From Desulfurococcales archaeon (GTDB taxonomy: Archaea; Thermoproteota; Thermoprotei_A; Sulfolobales; Desulfurococcaceae), in contig WAON01000246.1 in NCBI GenBank assembly GCA_015521265.1, positions 1 through 7,370 on the forward strand: 7,370 nucleotides of DNA. The letters are read 5' to 3'. The notes under the pieces are model-generated. The model did not search any database. It was given only the letters and a program-made list of their open reading frames with translations, and had not been told where the DNA came from. Position numbers and translations under genes: made by a program. Numbering within the stretch: position 1 is the stretch's first letter; every line of letters starts with the position of its first letter. Below, piece after piece: positions 1 through 6,613 of the stretch.

Positions 1-606
1 GTGAAGGGCGTTAACGGATCTATTATGGGTTTCCGCATAAAGTACTTGTTAATAGCTAACCCATTCATACTTGGAAGAGTGTACAAGGTCGTAAATATTA
101 CTATAACCAATGATACGATAAGTCGAATCGCAGACCTCTACAACTACGCTCTCGCCCTACTACTATACCCCGAGCAAGACTATACGCCTAGTAATATCAC
201 CGTTCATGACATGTTCTACCGGCTATGGCGATACAATGGCTCATATTATTACACACCATGGATCGTTGTATCAGGCATTGATAACACGGTATACCAGTGG
301 CTCAACATATTGCCGAATGGAACACCCCTATTCATATTTGCAGGGGAGTTAATGGGGCCGTATAAACCTTATGACAGCTATATTAACCTAACAGAAATAT
401 TCACTCCCTATAATGGAACAGAAACGAATACGGGGACGAATAATAGTAGTAATACAGGCAATAACGGTACTGGAGACAACAGCGCTAATACGGGAACCCC
501 GCAGAACGGGGAAGACCAAGAACAAAATGAAACATCCATAAACAACGGGCAGAATAACAACAATAACCCATCCCCAGCAGCGCTTCCATTAATAACAATA
601 GCATAG
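1..606 (+). CDS. Surface-exposed glycoprotein, 5'-truncated by window, frameshifted near C-terminus
   Basis: This is the C-terminal part of a protein of unknown function, paralogous to the next gene downstream. The first codon (GTG) is probably an internal valine: the peptide VKG at the edge aligns with VRG around residue 220 of the downstream protein. The following ~100 residues then keep matching: ITITND with VITVNEG, ISRIADLYNYALAL with LGKIAEAYNWKLEL, and YYYTPWIVVSGIDNT with YYYAPYMLVVGMNNT. Residues from about 135 on are Asn/Thr/Gly-rich with many Asn-X-Ser/Thr sequons, as in a glycosylated stalk near an archaeal cell surface. The frame stops at 604-606 without a membrane anchor. The anchor lies in another frame just downstream, so the gene is broken, phase-variable or misread. 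It probably shares a transcript with the next gene. The surface role is inferred from composition and from the paralogue. Confidence 0.7.
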   Translation: MKGVNGSIMGFRIKYLLIANPFILGRVYKVVNITITNDTISRIADLYNYALALLLYPEQDYTPSNITVHDMFYRLWRYNGSYYYTPWIVVSGIDNTVYQWLNILPNGTPLFIFAGELMGPYKPYDSYINLTEIFTPYNGTETNTGTNNSSNTGNNGTGDNSANTGTPQNGEDQEQNETSINNGQNNNNNPSPAALPLITIA

Positions 607-836
607 CGAACAATAACGTTAAAGAACCCGGTGAAACCAGTAAAGCAGGCCCAGTAACCAATAATAACGCGACCAGTACACCGACTCCCAAACCCAACAA
701 TAATAATAACACTCAAGTAGAAACAAGCGGCTTCAAAGGCGGGAATACACGCAGCAGCTACTATGCACAGTTAATAATATTCACCATAGGCATTGCAATA
801 GGCTTGCTAATCGGTTTAAAACGGAAATATAAGTGA
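573..836 (+). pseudogene. Frame-shifted C-terminal stalk and membrane anchor of the preceding surface protein
   Basis: This frame is open from 567 to a TGA at 834-836. It encodes an Asn/Ser/Thr/Pro-rich stretch that continues the composition of the preceding frame, then a hydrophobic segment (LIIFTIGIAIGLLIGL, about 771-818) and a basic tail, KRKYK. That is the same layout as the C-terminus of the downstream paralogue: stalk, one transmembrane helix, short Lys/Arg tail. It has no plausible start codon or ribosome-binding site of its own. The upstream frame could pass into this one through the four-C run at 572-575. A fifth C would read S-P-S-S-A-S-I-N-N-N and remove the stop at 604. It is therefore the missing end of the same gene after a one-base loss, a sequencing error, or less likely a -1 frameshift during translation. 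Confidence 0.75.
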
Positions 837-851
837 TGCGGTGCCCATAAT

Positions 852-2279
852 ATGAAGATGATCACTACTCTATTATTGTTCATTGTTTTAACCGCTTTAA
901 TACAATTCCCCAAAATACAAGCCGATCAAGGAATTCCAGCAACAAGCTTAATCGGCCATCGCCTAATCACTATACCGGTCTACAATAGGAGGAGCCCAGA
1001 TTATACAATATTATATCAAACTATTTCTTCACCAATGATCAATATTATCAGTGAGTGTTACAGTAAGAAACCTCCAAGCATAATTATATATAACTATACT
1101 TTGTATACAAATAATCTGGGAATGGAGGTTGCATGGCACTATATATACATTAATGATACGCTAGTTGAGATCCGTGTAACACCTACAGATATGATACTGA
1201 TTAGGGTTGGAACAGGCTATGATTATCCCTTTAGGAGGCTTGGCCCGGAGTTTTCTTATTGTCTACGATACTATATCCTATATTGTGCCTATTATGAGCT
1301 CTTTAATCAGAATCTTACAGTGGTTTATGGAGGCTTATTTGGTGAGGAAATAGTTAATGTTACTCGTCTTCCAAGTGATCCCTATAGGGTTTATGGCCGG
1401 GATGCTTATATTGTGAATAATAGTGATGGATCATATACTGTCTACATACATCCCTATGAGAAGTATTACCTAATTTACAACGGGTATAGGCTGGTCTACC
1501 CAGTAATTGTTAGGGGGATGGATCCAGATAACCCTGTTCGTAAAGGCCTTGTATTCCAGTATTTCCTGGGGGCTATACCTACGCCGAACCATGCTGATAT
1601 TGATGTTAGGGTTATAACTGTTAATGAGGGATTACTGGGGAAGATCGCTGAAGCCTATAACTGGAAGCTTGAACTAAACGGGATAGTACCTAGAAACTAT
1701 AGTATTAATGATTTAAGGATCATTACCATATACTACGACTACGTAGACCGTAATGGTATGGGGACATATTACTACTATGCCCCCTACATGCTCGTAGTAG
1801 GAATGAATAATACCTGGGGACTATGGCTATACCTCGACTATCATGGAAGAGTACACTCGTTAAACCTCGTCAATATTTCAAGCATAGACTTGAAAACACT
1901 GGAGGAGAAGGAGATCAACGTAACACTATACTTTGGAAACATAACACTACCACCACACCTCGAGAAATGCAGTACTACGGGGAACCAAACCCCAAAACAA
2001 ATCAACAACACTACAACCACGACACCAACACAAACCAAGCCCACCCACACGGAATCACCAGTAGAATCAGAACAGGCTCCATTAACAAAAACAACTATAT
2101 CAACCACATCAAGAACTCCAACCAAAACAACACGACGAGAAAACCGATCTAGTAATACAAACCAATACAATCCCCAGCCAATAATAATAGACATAATCAC
2201 CGGAATAGGAGGCATCATTACCGGATACATTATAGCCTGGATAATCAATAGATATACGAGGAGGAGCACGACGAAATAA
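852..2279 (+). CDS. Signal-peptide, stalk and C-terminally anchored surface glycoprotein of unknown function
   Basis: I do not recognise the family. Residues 1-24 form a signal peptide: Lys at position 3, a Leu/Ile-rich core, and a likely cut after IQA. Residues 25-370 are a Tyr-rich, probably beta-rich ectodomain with many Asn-X-Ser/Thr sequons (residues 81, 101, 154, 169, 282, 341, 356 and 363). Residues 373-440 are a Thr/Ser/Pro/Asn-rich stalk. Residues 443-466 form a hydrophobic helix followed by RYTRRSTTK, a positive-inside tail, so the bulk should face outside the cell. The second half of the ectodomain (about 220-330) is clearly paralogous to the gene upstream. ATG 852 is preceded by GGTG at 840-843, a fair Shine-Dalgarno match, and lies 15 nt after the upstream stop, so the two are probably cotranscribed. 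It could be an S-layer-associated or adhesion-type protein, but nothing shows this directly. Confidence 0.85.
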   Translation: MKMITTLLLFIVLTALIQFPKIQADQGIPATSLIGHRLITIPVYNRRSPDYTILYQTISSPMINIISECYSKKPPSIIIYNYTLYTNNLGMEVAWHYIYINDTLVEIRVTPTDMILIRVGTGYDYPFRRLGPEFSYCLRYYILYCAYYELFNQNLTVVYGGLFGEEIVNVTRLPSDPYRVYGRDAYIVNNSDGSYTVYIHPYEKYYLIYNGYRLVYPVIVRGMDPDNPVRKGLVFQYFLGAIPTPNHADIDVRVITVNEGLLGKIAEAYNWKLELNGIVPRNYSINDLRIITIYYDYVDRNGMGTYYYYAPYMLVVGMNNTWGLWLYLDYHGRVHSLNLVNISSIDLKTLEEKEINVTLYFGNITLPPHLEKCSTTGNQTPKQINNTTTTTPTQTKPTHTESPVESEQAPLTKTTISTTSRTPTKTTRRENRSSNTNQYNPQPIIIDIITGIGGIITGYIIAWIINRYTRRSTTK

Positions 2280-2457
2280 AAATATGCATAAACCACACAG
2301 CAGAATCTATCATTAAAAAATTACCTGATAACAAGACTAACTAACTCTCCGAAAAATGAAAAAGTGGAGCATAGTAAGGCAAGCGCTTGCTGCAACGGAG
2401 GTTAGCTATCGGGCTGAGTAGAGGTACTGTTTGGATCAGCTTATTCCTCGAGTAGTG
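2280..2457. other. Convergent intergenic region without a supportable gene
   Basis: This 178-nt gap separates the + strand surface-protein gene from the - strand cas3. It contains A-rich runs (T-runs on the - strand), a perfect 12-nt palindrome GCAAGCGCTTGC at 2379-2390, and a weak inverted repeat GCTGA/TCAGC at 2413-2417 and 2436-2440. I see no tRNA, no CRISPR repeat and no convincing small ORF. Confidence 0.6.
2315..2363 (-). terminator. Probable poly-T terminator region of cas3
   Basis: On the - strand, 95 to 143 nt past the cas3 stop, there are three T-runs: T5 at 2363-2359, T5 at 2356-2352 and T6 at 2320-2315. Archaeal termination is typically driven by such T-tracts. The palindrome at 2379-2390 lies just before them and could form a small hairpin, although its loop would be tight. 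No equivalent T-run on the + strand follows the surface-protein stop. Confidence 0.45.
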
Positions 2458-4686
2458 CTAGACACATATTGGTTCCTTTAATTCCTTGTCGAGCATGTAG
2501 GGTAGTATTGCTAGTTTACCGATTAGGAGGTAGACTTCTCTCCCACTAATATCCCTTGCTTCAACTGGTATAGCGTAGCTTGTGTAGGTGAGGTATTCCA
2601 TTATCTTAATGATTCCTCTATCGTTTGTAGCATAGAGTGTTGCCGGTTTATCCTCCATCAAGCTTTCAAGCATATTCCTGATCTCCCCTGGTTTCCTCAT
2701 AGCTCTGAATAATTCATCGATACTCCGAGCATTATAGAGTAATTTCAACCTACTCGATTCCCGGCGGTTCTCCCAGAAACCCCTTAGCTTGCCCGAGACT
2801 ACGCGTTTTCTACGTAAACTCCTCGTTATAATGCCCCTACCAATCCATCCTGTTATAGGGTTCGGCTCCGGGTTCGGCTTATCCGATATAGTAATTACTG
2901 GTTCATTACTCCTATAATCGACACTGATCAATGGATAGTTTCTAAGAATAGTTAGCAGGTCATATACTCCCTCCTCGCCTGTCTCGGCAAACTTATACCT
3001 AGCTTCAACCCCGCTAGTCCTAAGCTCTAATAATTCATGCTCTACACCGGTAAAACACTTCATAATCCCGGCTAAGCGTTTATAACGATGAGCTTCAATC
3101 CTAGGAGCCTTTACTACGGGTGGTGTTCCGCCCGAGTAGATTATCCTCAGCTTCTCACCATATAATTTCTTAAGTAGATCAACATACTCCCGGCCAACCA
3201 CAGTCTCATATAGCCATTGCAGCCTAAGCTCCGAGGGTAAAACCCTGCTCAAACCCATAGATAACACCGTATACGATATATTCTCCCCACTACCTATTAC
3301 ACCTGTTAACTCTTCGAGCTTCCCCCTACTAATAACAAGGTGTATCAGGGACTCACCCGTTCCGGGAGGCTTCCTCCTACCTATACGGCCTATCCTCTGT
3401 ATTATGGAGGAGTAGGATTTACCGGTTACAACCCCCGTAGTAGCCCTAGGATTATCTATTCCGAGCTCAATAGCTTTATTCCCAACAATGAATAATGAAC
3501 TAACGGGATCACCTATTTTACGGAAACCGGTTACCAGTGATGAACTAATATTTCTAGAAACCAGTACGTTGTAGGCTTCTACAGCGTAAGCGATCCTGTC
3601 TAGGATTACTAGTACCTGTCCATCATTAGCTTCAGCATGTTCGCTTAGTAGGCTGTGATTATTCTCCAGGTGCATGGGGATCATTTTCTGAGCATTATAA
3701 ATATTGATCAATCCACCCCCAGCATCCCTTTTATCATAACCGTAAACTACTAGTCTCGTAGGAGACTTTACTAAGTCCCCGCTGCTACTGGGCTCAGCGT
3801 TTACTTCACCAAATACTTCAACCCCCTGATCTTCCAGGTGCTTCTTCACCCTGTCGAGAGGCGTTGCCGATGATAATACAACTATTTTCTCACTGCTCAT
3901 AATAGAGATCAAGGCAAGACTTGTAAGGTAGTCTAGGAGGCTCCACGAGTGGTATTCATCATAGAAGACTACCGGGCCGTATCCAAGCCTTAACAAGACC
4001 CTCCCAATCATTGAAAGCCTATCCTTAAGCCCTGTAACCCTAGGCTCCTCACCGCGGAGGACACTGTTTAGCCATTCAACTGCTTGCTGTGGATTAGTGT
4101 ATAGTCCGAGTTCCAGGTAGTAGTGTAGGTCTGGCGTGGATAAAACGATCTTATAGTCTGGGCCCAGCCGGCTAACAGTGCTCGCAAGCTCCTCGAGTAT
4201 CTCTAAGTGATTCCTACCGGGGTAATGGGGCTCTAGTTCTTTAAGGATCCTCCCACTAATGAGTGTAACAACTACTTTCATGCCTTCATCGTTTACGAGT
4301 AGTGAAATATTTCGTGGTAGTCCGATGTTTCCAGCCGGGTGTAGTCCATAGATTTTCCCCAGAAGGTTTTTAATAGATGCAAACTGGTCTAAGAGTAATT
4401 CGTTACTAGGGTAGAAGCCTACAACTCCAAAACCCCTACTAAAACCGTGTTCCCTGTAGGCTTCCCATGGTAGGAGTAGCGTTAGTGTTTTACCGCTACC
4501 GGTGGGTGCTGATAGGAATAATACACCGTTAAACTTCTCATCTCCAAGCCGGTCAGTCAGGTGTTTTAATACTTTTTCCTGGAACCTTCTAAGCTTGAAG
4601 CCTCTACCGATCTCCCTTTCTCCCTTTTCTACATATACTCCTCCTACACGGTATTCCTGCGTGATCAATCCCGTGTTCACCGGCAA
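2458..4686 (-). CDS. cas3: Cas3' helicase, stand-alone, type I-D-like (no HD domain)
   Basis: This is a superfamily 2 DNA helicase/translocase of CRISPR interference that unwinds target DNA after Cascade recruits it. Visible motifs in order are FQEKV (35-39, Q-motif-like), Walker A SAPTGSGKT (59-67), FYPSNELLLDQ (91-101), a DEAH-box variant DEYH (243-246), SAT (273-275), VGNKAIELGID (401-411, motif V) and QRIGRIGRR (430-438, arginine-finger motif VI). About 300 further C-terminal residues have no motif I can name. There is no HD nuclease domain at either end; this split, together with the DE(Y/F)H box and the YP-[ST]-N-x-L motif, resembles type I-D Cas3. TTG 4686 is the first possible start. 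GTG 4680 and TTG 4668 are alternatives, and TTG 4668 would be leaderless from the palindromic TATA at 4692-4701. It is divergent from cas1. A type I-A Cas3' is the main alternative subtype. Confidence 0.88.
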   Translation of the reverse strand: MPVNTGLITQEYRVGGVYVEKGEREIGRGFKLRRFQEKVLKHLTDRLGDEKFNGVLFLSAPTGSGKTLTLLLPWEAYREHGFSRGFGVVGFYPSNELLLDQFASIKNLLGKIYGLHPAGNIGLPRNISLLVNDEGMKVVVTLISGRILKELEPHYPGRNHLEILEELASTVSRLGPDYKIVLSTPDLHYYLELGLYTNPQQAVEWLNSVLRGEEPRVTGLKDRLSMIGRVLLRLGYGPVVFYDEYHSWSLLDYLTSLALISIMSSEKIVVLSSATPLDRVKKHLEDQGVEVFGEVNAEPSSSGDLVKSPTRLVVYGYDKRDAGGGLINIYNAQKMIPMHLENNHSLLSEHAEANDGQVLVILDRIAYAVEAYNVLVSRNISSSLVTGFRKIGDPVSSLFIVGNKAIELGIDNPRATTGVVTGKSYSSIIQRIGRIGRRKPPGTGESLIHLVISRGKLEELTGVIGSGENISYTVLSMGLSRVLPSELRLQWLYETVVGREYVDLLKKLYGEKLRIIYSGGTPPVVKAPRIEAHRYKRLAGIMKCFTGVEHELLELRTSGVEARYKFAETGEEGVYDLLTILRNYPLISVDYRSNEPVITISDKPNPEPNPITGWIGRGIITRSLRRKRVVSGKLRGFWENRRESSRLKLLYNARSIDELFRAMRKPGEIRNMLESLMEDKPATLYATNDRGIIKIMEYLTYTSYAIPVEARDISGREVYLLIGKLAILPYMLDKELKEPICV

Positions 4687-4691
4687 ACACT

Positions 4692-4719
4692 ATTATATAA
4701 TGATTCTGGGAAATATAAC
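4692..4719. promoter_or_regulatory. Shared divergent promoter region of cas3 and cas1
   Basis: Only 33 nt separate the outermost possible starts of cas3 (4686, - strand) and cas1 (4720, + strand). Positions 4692-4701 form the perfect palindrome ATTATATAAT, a TATA-like element readable in both directions. With the usual archaeal TATA-to-start distance of about 26 nt, it predicts transcription starts near 4723 on the + strand and near 4670 on the - strand. The first is next to TTG 4720 and the second next to TTG 4668, which would mean leaderless or nearly leaderless mRNAs. A second AT-rich element, AATATAAC at 4712-4719, could serve TTG 4686 on the - strand, or TTG 4747 on the + strand. Promoter identity is inferred from sequence only. 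Confidence 0.55.
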
Positions 4720-5700
4720 TTGATACCTAACCAGTGGTTGTGGGTTTTGCTCGTAGTAGTTTATACACCTTACAGGTTGAGGATAGATCACGGAGTGCTT
4801 AGGGTTCTGGATCAGGATAATAGGGTTGTAGGAGAAGTTCCGGCTACGGATATTGATGAACTAGTAATTGTTGGGAGGGGGGTATCGCTTAGTAGTGGTT
4901 TACTACTAGTCCTAGGAAGGCTCGACATACCAGTGGTGATTCATGGTAGGAGGAATGATGTATTCCTGCACAGGCCCTTCAATGTATCCGTTACATTGAC
5001 GAGGTTTAACCAGTACAGGGCTAGTTATAACCGGGAGTTAAGCCTATATTATTCGAGGATCTTGATCAGGTCTAAGATAACTGGTTTAAGAAACCTTCTA
5101 AAATACTATTATTCAAAGAAGATCACCAGTGATCACGGAGAGGAATGCTTCAACCAAGCCCTCGAGAAAATACAGGCAGCGAGTAGCATAGATGAGCTTA
5201 GAAACGTGGAGGCAGAGGGTTCAAAGTGTTTCTGGTCTAGGATCACAAGCCTCTACGGGGAATACGGGTTTCCGGGGAGGAAGCCTAGGAATAGCGACGT
5301 TGTAAATAGAGGGATCGACTACGGCTACGCGGTACTATACGGCCTGGTGAGCCATGCATTAGTAGCTGCGGGACTAGACCCCTATGCTGGATTCATGCAT
5401 GTTAAGAAGAGTGGTAGGCTTAGCCTAGTATATGATTTCAGCGAGCAGTATAAGCCGGTTATAATACACTCGGTCTTATCCGGGATTCAGAGGATCAAGA
5501 ACCCTATGGTTACGGGTGAGGGATTACTGGATCCTCGTAGCACGGCTTATTTGTCTAAAACAATTTATTCATGGCTAAACAAGTATAGGAGGAGTATCGG
5601 GATGAGTATTCGTAAAAACATATACGTTAAAGCACACGAACTAGCTGAATCACTCCGATCAGGGACTGTTTTTCAAGGATACACGTATAAGGTGTGGTAG
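4720..5700 (+). CDS. cas1: Cas1 CRISPR integrase
   Basis: Cas1 is the metal-dependent integrase that, as a complex with Cas2, inserts new spacers at the leader end of a CRISPR array. The protein has the typical N-terminal beta-strand domain (YTPYRLRIDHGVLRVL, then the GGVS-like GRGVSLSSG at 52-60). The alpha-helical catalytic domain follows, with metal ligands recognisable as E166 (VEAEG), H227 (GFMHVKKSG) and D239 (SLVYDFSEQYKP, also holding E242). The length of 326 residues is normal for the family and no catalytic residue is missing. TTG 4720 lies close to the expected transcription start of the palindromic TATA. TTG 4738 or 4747 would give an N-terminus nearer to usual Cas1 proteins, because the first ~10 residues (IPNQWLWVL) look like extra sequence. 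It ends 3 nt before cas2 and is cotranscribed with it. Confidence 0.95.
   Translation: MIPNQWLWVLLVVVYTPYRLRIDHGVLRVLDQDNRVVGEVPATDIDELVIVGRGVSLSSGLLLVLGRLDIPVVIHGRRNDVFLHRPFNVSVTLTRFNQYRASYNRELSLYYSRILIRSKITGLRNLLKYYYSKKITSDHGEECFNQALEKIQAASSIDELRNVEAEGSKCFWSRITSLYGEYGFPGRKPRNSDVVNRGIDYGYAVLYGLVSHALVAAGLDPYAGFMHVKKSGRLSLVYDFSEQYKPVIIHSVLSGIQRIKNPMVTGEGLLDPRSTAYLSKTIYSWLNKYRRSIGMSIRKNIYVKAHELAESLRSGTVFQGYTYKVW
5691..5694 (+). promoter_or_regulatory. Shine-Dalgarno site for cas2
   Basis: GGTG lies 9 nt upstream of TTG 5704, inside the last codons of cas1. It matches the core of the archaeal anti-Shine-Dalgarno complement (GGTGATC) and supports the TTG as the cas2 start. Confidence 0.5.
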
Positions 5701-5703
5701 GAT

Positions 5704-6009
5704 TTGTGGGTAGTGGTTGCATATGATATACGGGACAATAAGACGAGGTCGAAGATTTCTAGAATGCTGCGGAGTGAAGGCTTCACTCGCTTATCGAGGA
5801 GCGTCTACGCTACCCGCGGGAACACTAGTCTCGGAGAAAGAATTGCTGAGAAAATACGCCGCTATATTAGCGGAGAAGATATTGCACATATCTTCTACAT
5901 ACCCGACGACCACTATGGGAGGACAATCATCGTATCTAGTAGTGAGAAGACAAGGGAATATGAGCGGAGAAGGGGAACGGTATCCTTCATACCCGGCGAG
6001 GATACTTGA
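5704..6009 (+). CDS. cas2: Cas2, structural partner of Cas1 in spacer acquisition
   Basis: Cas2 is a small ferredoxin-fold protein whose dimer bridges two Cas1 dimers and holds the prespacer DNA. The N-terminus WVVVAYDIRDNKTRSKISRML is the family signature: a first beta-strand ending in D8, then a basic helix. FTRLSRSVYATRG (second strand), HIFYIPDD and the closing RGTVSFIPGEDT complete the fold. The length of 101 residues is typical. The TTG start is supported by GGTG 9 nt upstream and by the fact that the conserved WVVVAYD begins directly after it. The gene follows cas1 by 3 nt and overlaps or nearly abuts cas4, so the three form one translationally linked adaptation operon. Confidence 0.93.
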   Translation: MWVVVAYDIRDNKTRSKISRMLRSEGFTRLSRSVYATRGNTSLGERIAEKIRRYISGEDIAHIFYIPDDHYGRTIIVSSSEKTREYERRRGTVSFIPGEDT

Positions 6010-6553
6010 CGACATGGTAATATGTGAAGCAAGAGCATGGTACACGATACACGGATACAAGGGATCAGGGGAGCCTAGGCTATTCGGTACGGAGGCTTTA
6101 AGGGACAAGGTATTATCGAAAACAATAATCGGGGAGCTGGAGGATAGGGATGTAGAGGTGGTTGTGGAGCCGGAGTATAGTGTTAAACCGGTACAGTACA
6201 ACTACGTGTTAACAGGTAGGCCCGACTTATTACTATACACCGGGTTCCGAGACATTATAGTTGAGATAGCGGCTACGAACCCCTACAGTATGGGCCATAC
6301 TTATCCGAGGCTATGCCTCTACGGATACATGCATCAAGCCTATACGGGCTCCCAGCCTTTAATACTAGCCCTTTCAGCCCATGACTCATCGATCACTGTG
6401 ATCAATGATTGCAGCGGGTTAGGGCTTAAGAGGATGCTCTGGAGGATCGATAAGCTGGGCAGGGTAGAGCTGGGACTAGTTAAACACACGTTTAACACTA
6501 GTTATTGCAGGGCTTGTAGGTTTAAGAAAGTGTGTATTTACTCGAGGATTTAA
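5960..6553 (+). CDS. cas4: Cas4, Fe-S adaptation protein with degenerate nuclease motifs
   Basis: Cas4 proteins are Fe-S, RecB-type nucleases that trim prespacers and help choose those with a correct PAM. The four cluster cysteines are present: C22 (VICEARAWY) and the C-terminal group C183-x2-C186-x5-C192. GRPD (86-89) and VE (101-102) mark two RecB-fold acidic ligands. Three usual residues are changed: the His after the first helix is not seen (FGTEALRD), ExK reads E-I-A at 102-104, and QxxxY reads RLCLY at 117-121. ATG 5960 is preferred because it keeps ~20 residues before the first Cys (SYPARILDDMVIC), as expected for the family, although it overlaps cas2 by 50 nt. ATG 6014, four nt after the cas2 stop and preceded by GAGGAT, would give 179 residues and place Cys near the N-terminus. 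The position right after cas1-cas2 supports the assignment. Confidence 0.88.
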   Translation: MSGEGERYPSYPARILDDMVICEARAWYTIHGYKGSGEPRLFGTEALRDKVLSKTIIGELEDRDVEVVVEPEYSVKPVQYNYVLTGRPDLLLYTGFRDIIVEIAATNPYSMGHTYPRLCLYGYMHQAYTGSQPLILALSAHDSSITVINDCSGLGLKRMLWRIDKLGRVELGLVKHTFNTSYCRACRFKKVCIYSRI

Positions 6554-6560
6554 TTATCAA

Positions 6561-6572
6561 AACACTTTTATG
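6561..6572 (+). promoter_or_regulatory. Possible promoter of the HD-domain gene
   Basis: The 60-nt gap after cas4 contains CAAAACACTTTTATG, which resembles an A-rich BRE followed by a crenarchaeal TATA box (CTTTTA around 6565-6570). A start about 26 nt downstream, near 6594, would leave a ~20-nt leader before TTG 6614 with the purine-rich GGGGATGAT (6602-6610) as ribosome-binding site. This suggests that interference genes can be transcribed separately from the adaptation operon. Confidence 0.45.
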
Positions 6573-6613
6573 CCGCTACAACTAAATAATCAATAATAGC
6601 CGGGGATGATTAA

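Noticed and set aside
497..511. Hairpin CCCCG-CAGAA-CGGGG
   Set aside because: It is a five-base-pair stem inside an open coding frame with no T-run after it; most likely chance in low-complexity sequence.
408..716. Two long - strand open frames opposite the Asn-rich region
   Set aside because: They are Leu/Val-rich mirror images of AAC/AAT/ACA-rich codons on the coding strand, without ribosome-binding sites or domain motifs.
1823..2296. Open frames on both strands over the Thr-rich stalk of the second surface protein
   Set aside because: Low-complexity coding sequence leaves other frames open by chance; neither frame shows a conserved motif or its own start signals.
2355..2417. Possible C/D box sRNA (AUGAAAA ... 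CUGA)
   Set aside because: The C-box candidate matches only 5 of 7 positions and no convincing C' or D' boxes are seen between them.
2356..2421. Small + strand ORF of 21 residues starting MKKWSIVRQALAA
   Set aside because: It is very short, has no clear ribosome-binding site, overlaps the T-tracts assigned to cas3 termination, and resembles no family I recognise.
5791..6201. - strand open frame across cas2 and cas4
   Set aside because: It lies opposite two well-supported genes and has a low-complexity Ser/Thr-rich product without recognisable motifs.
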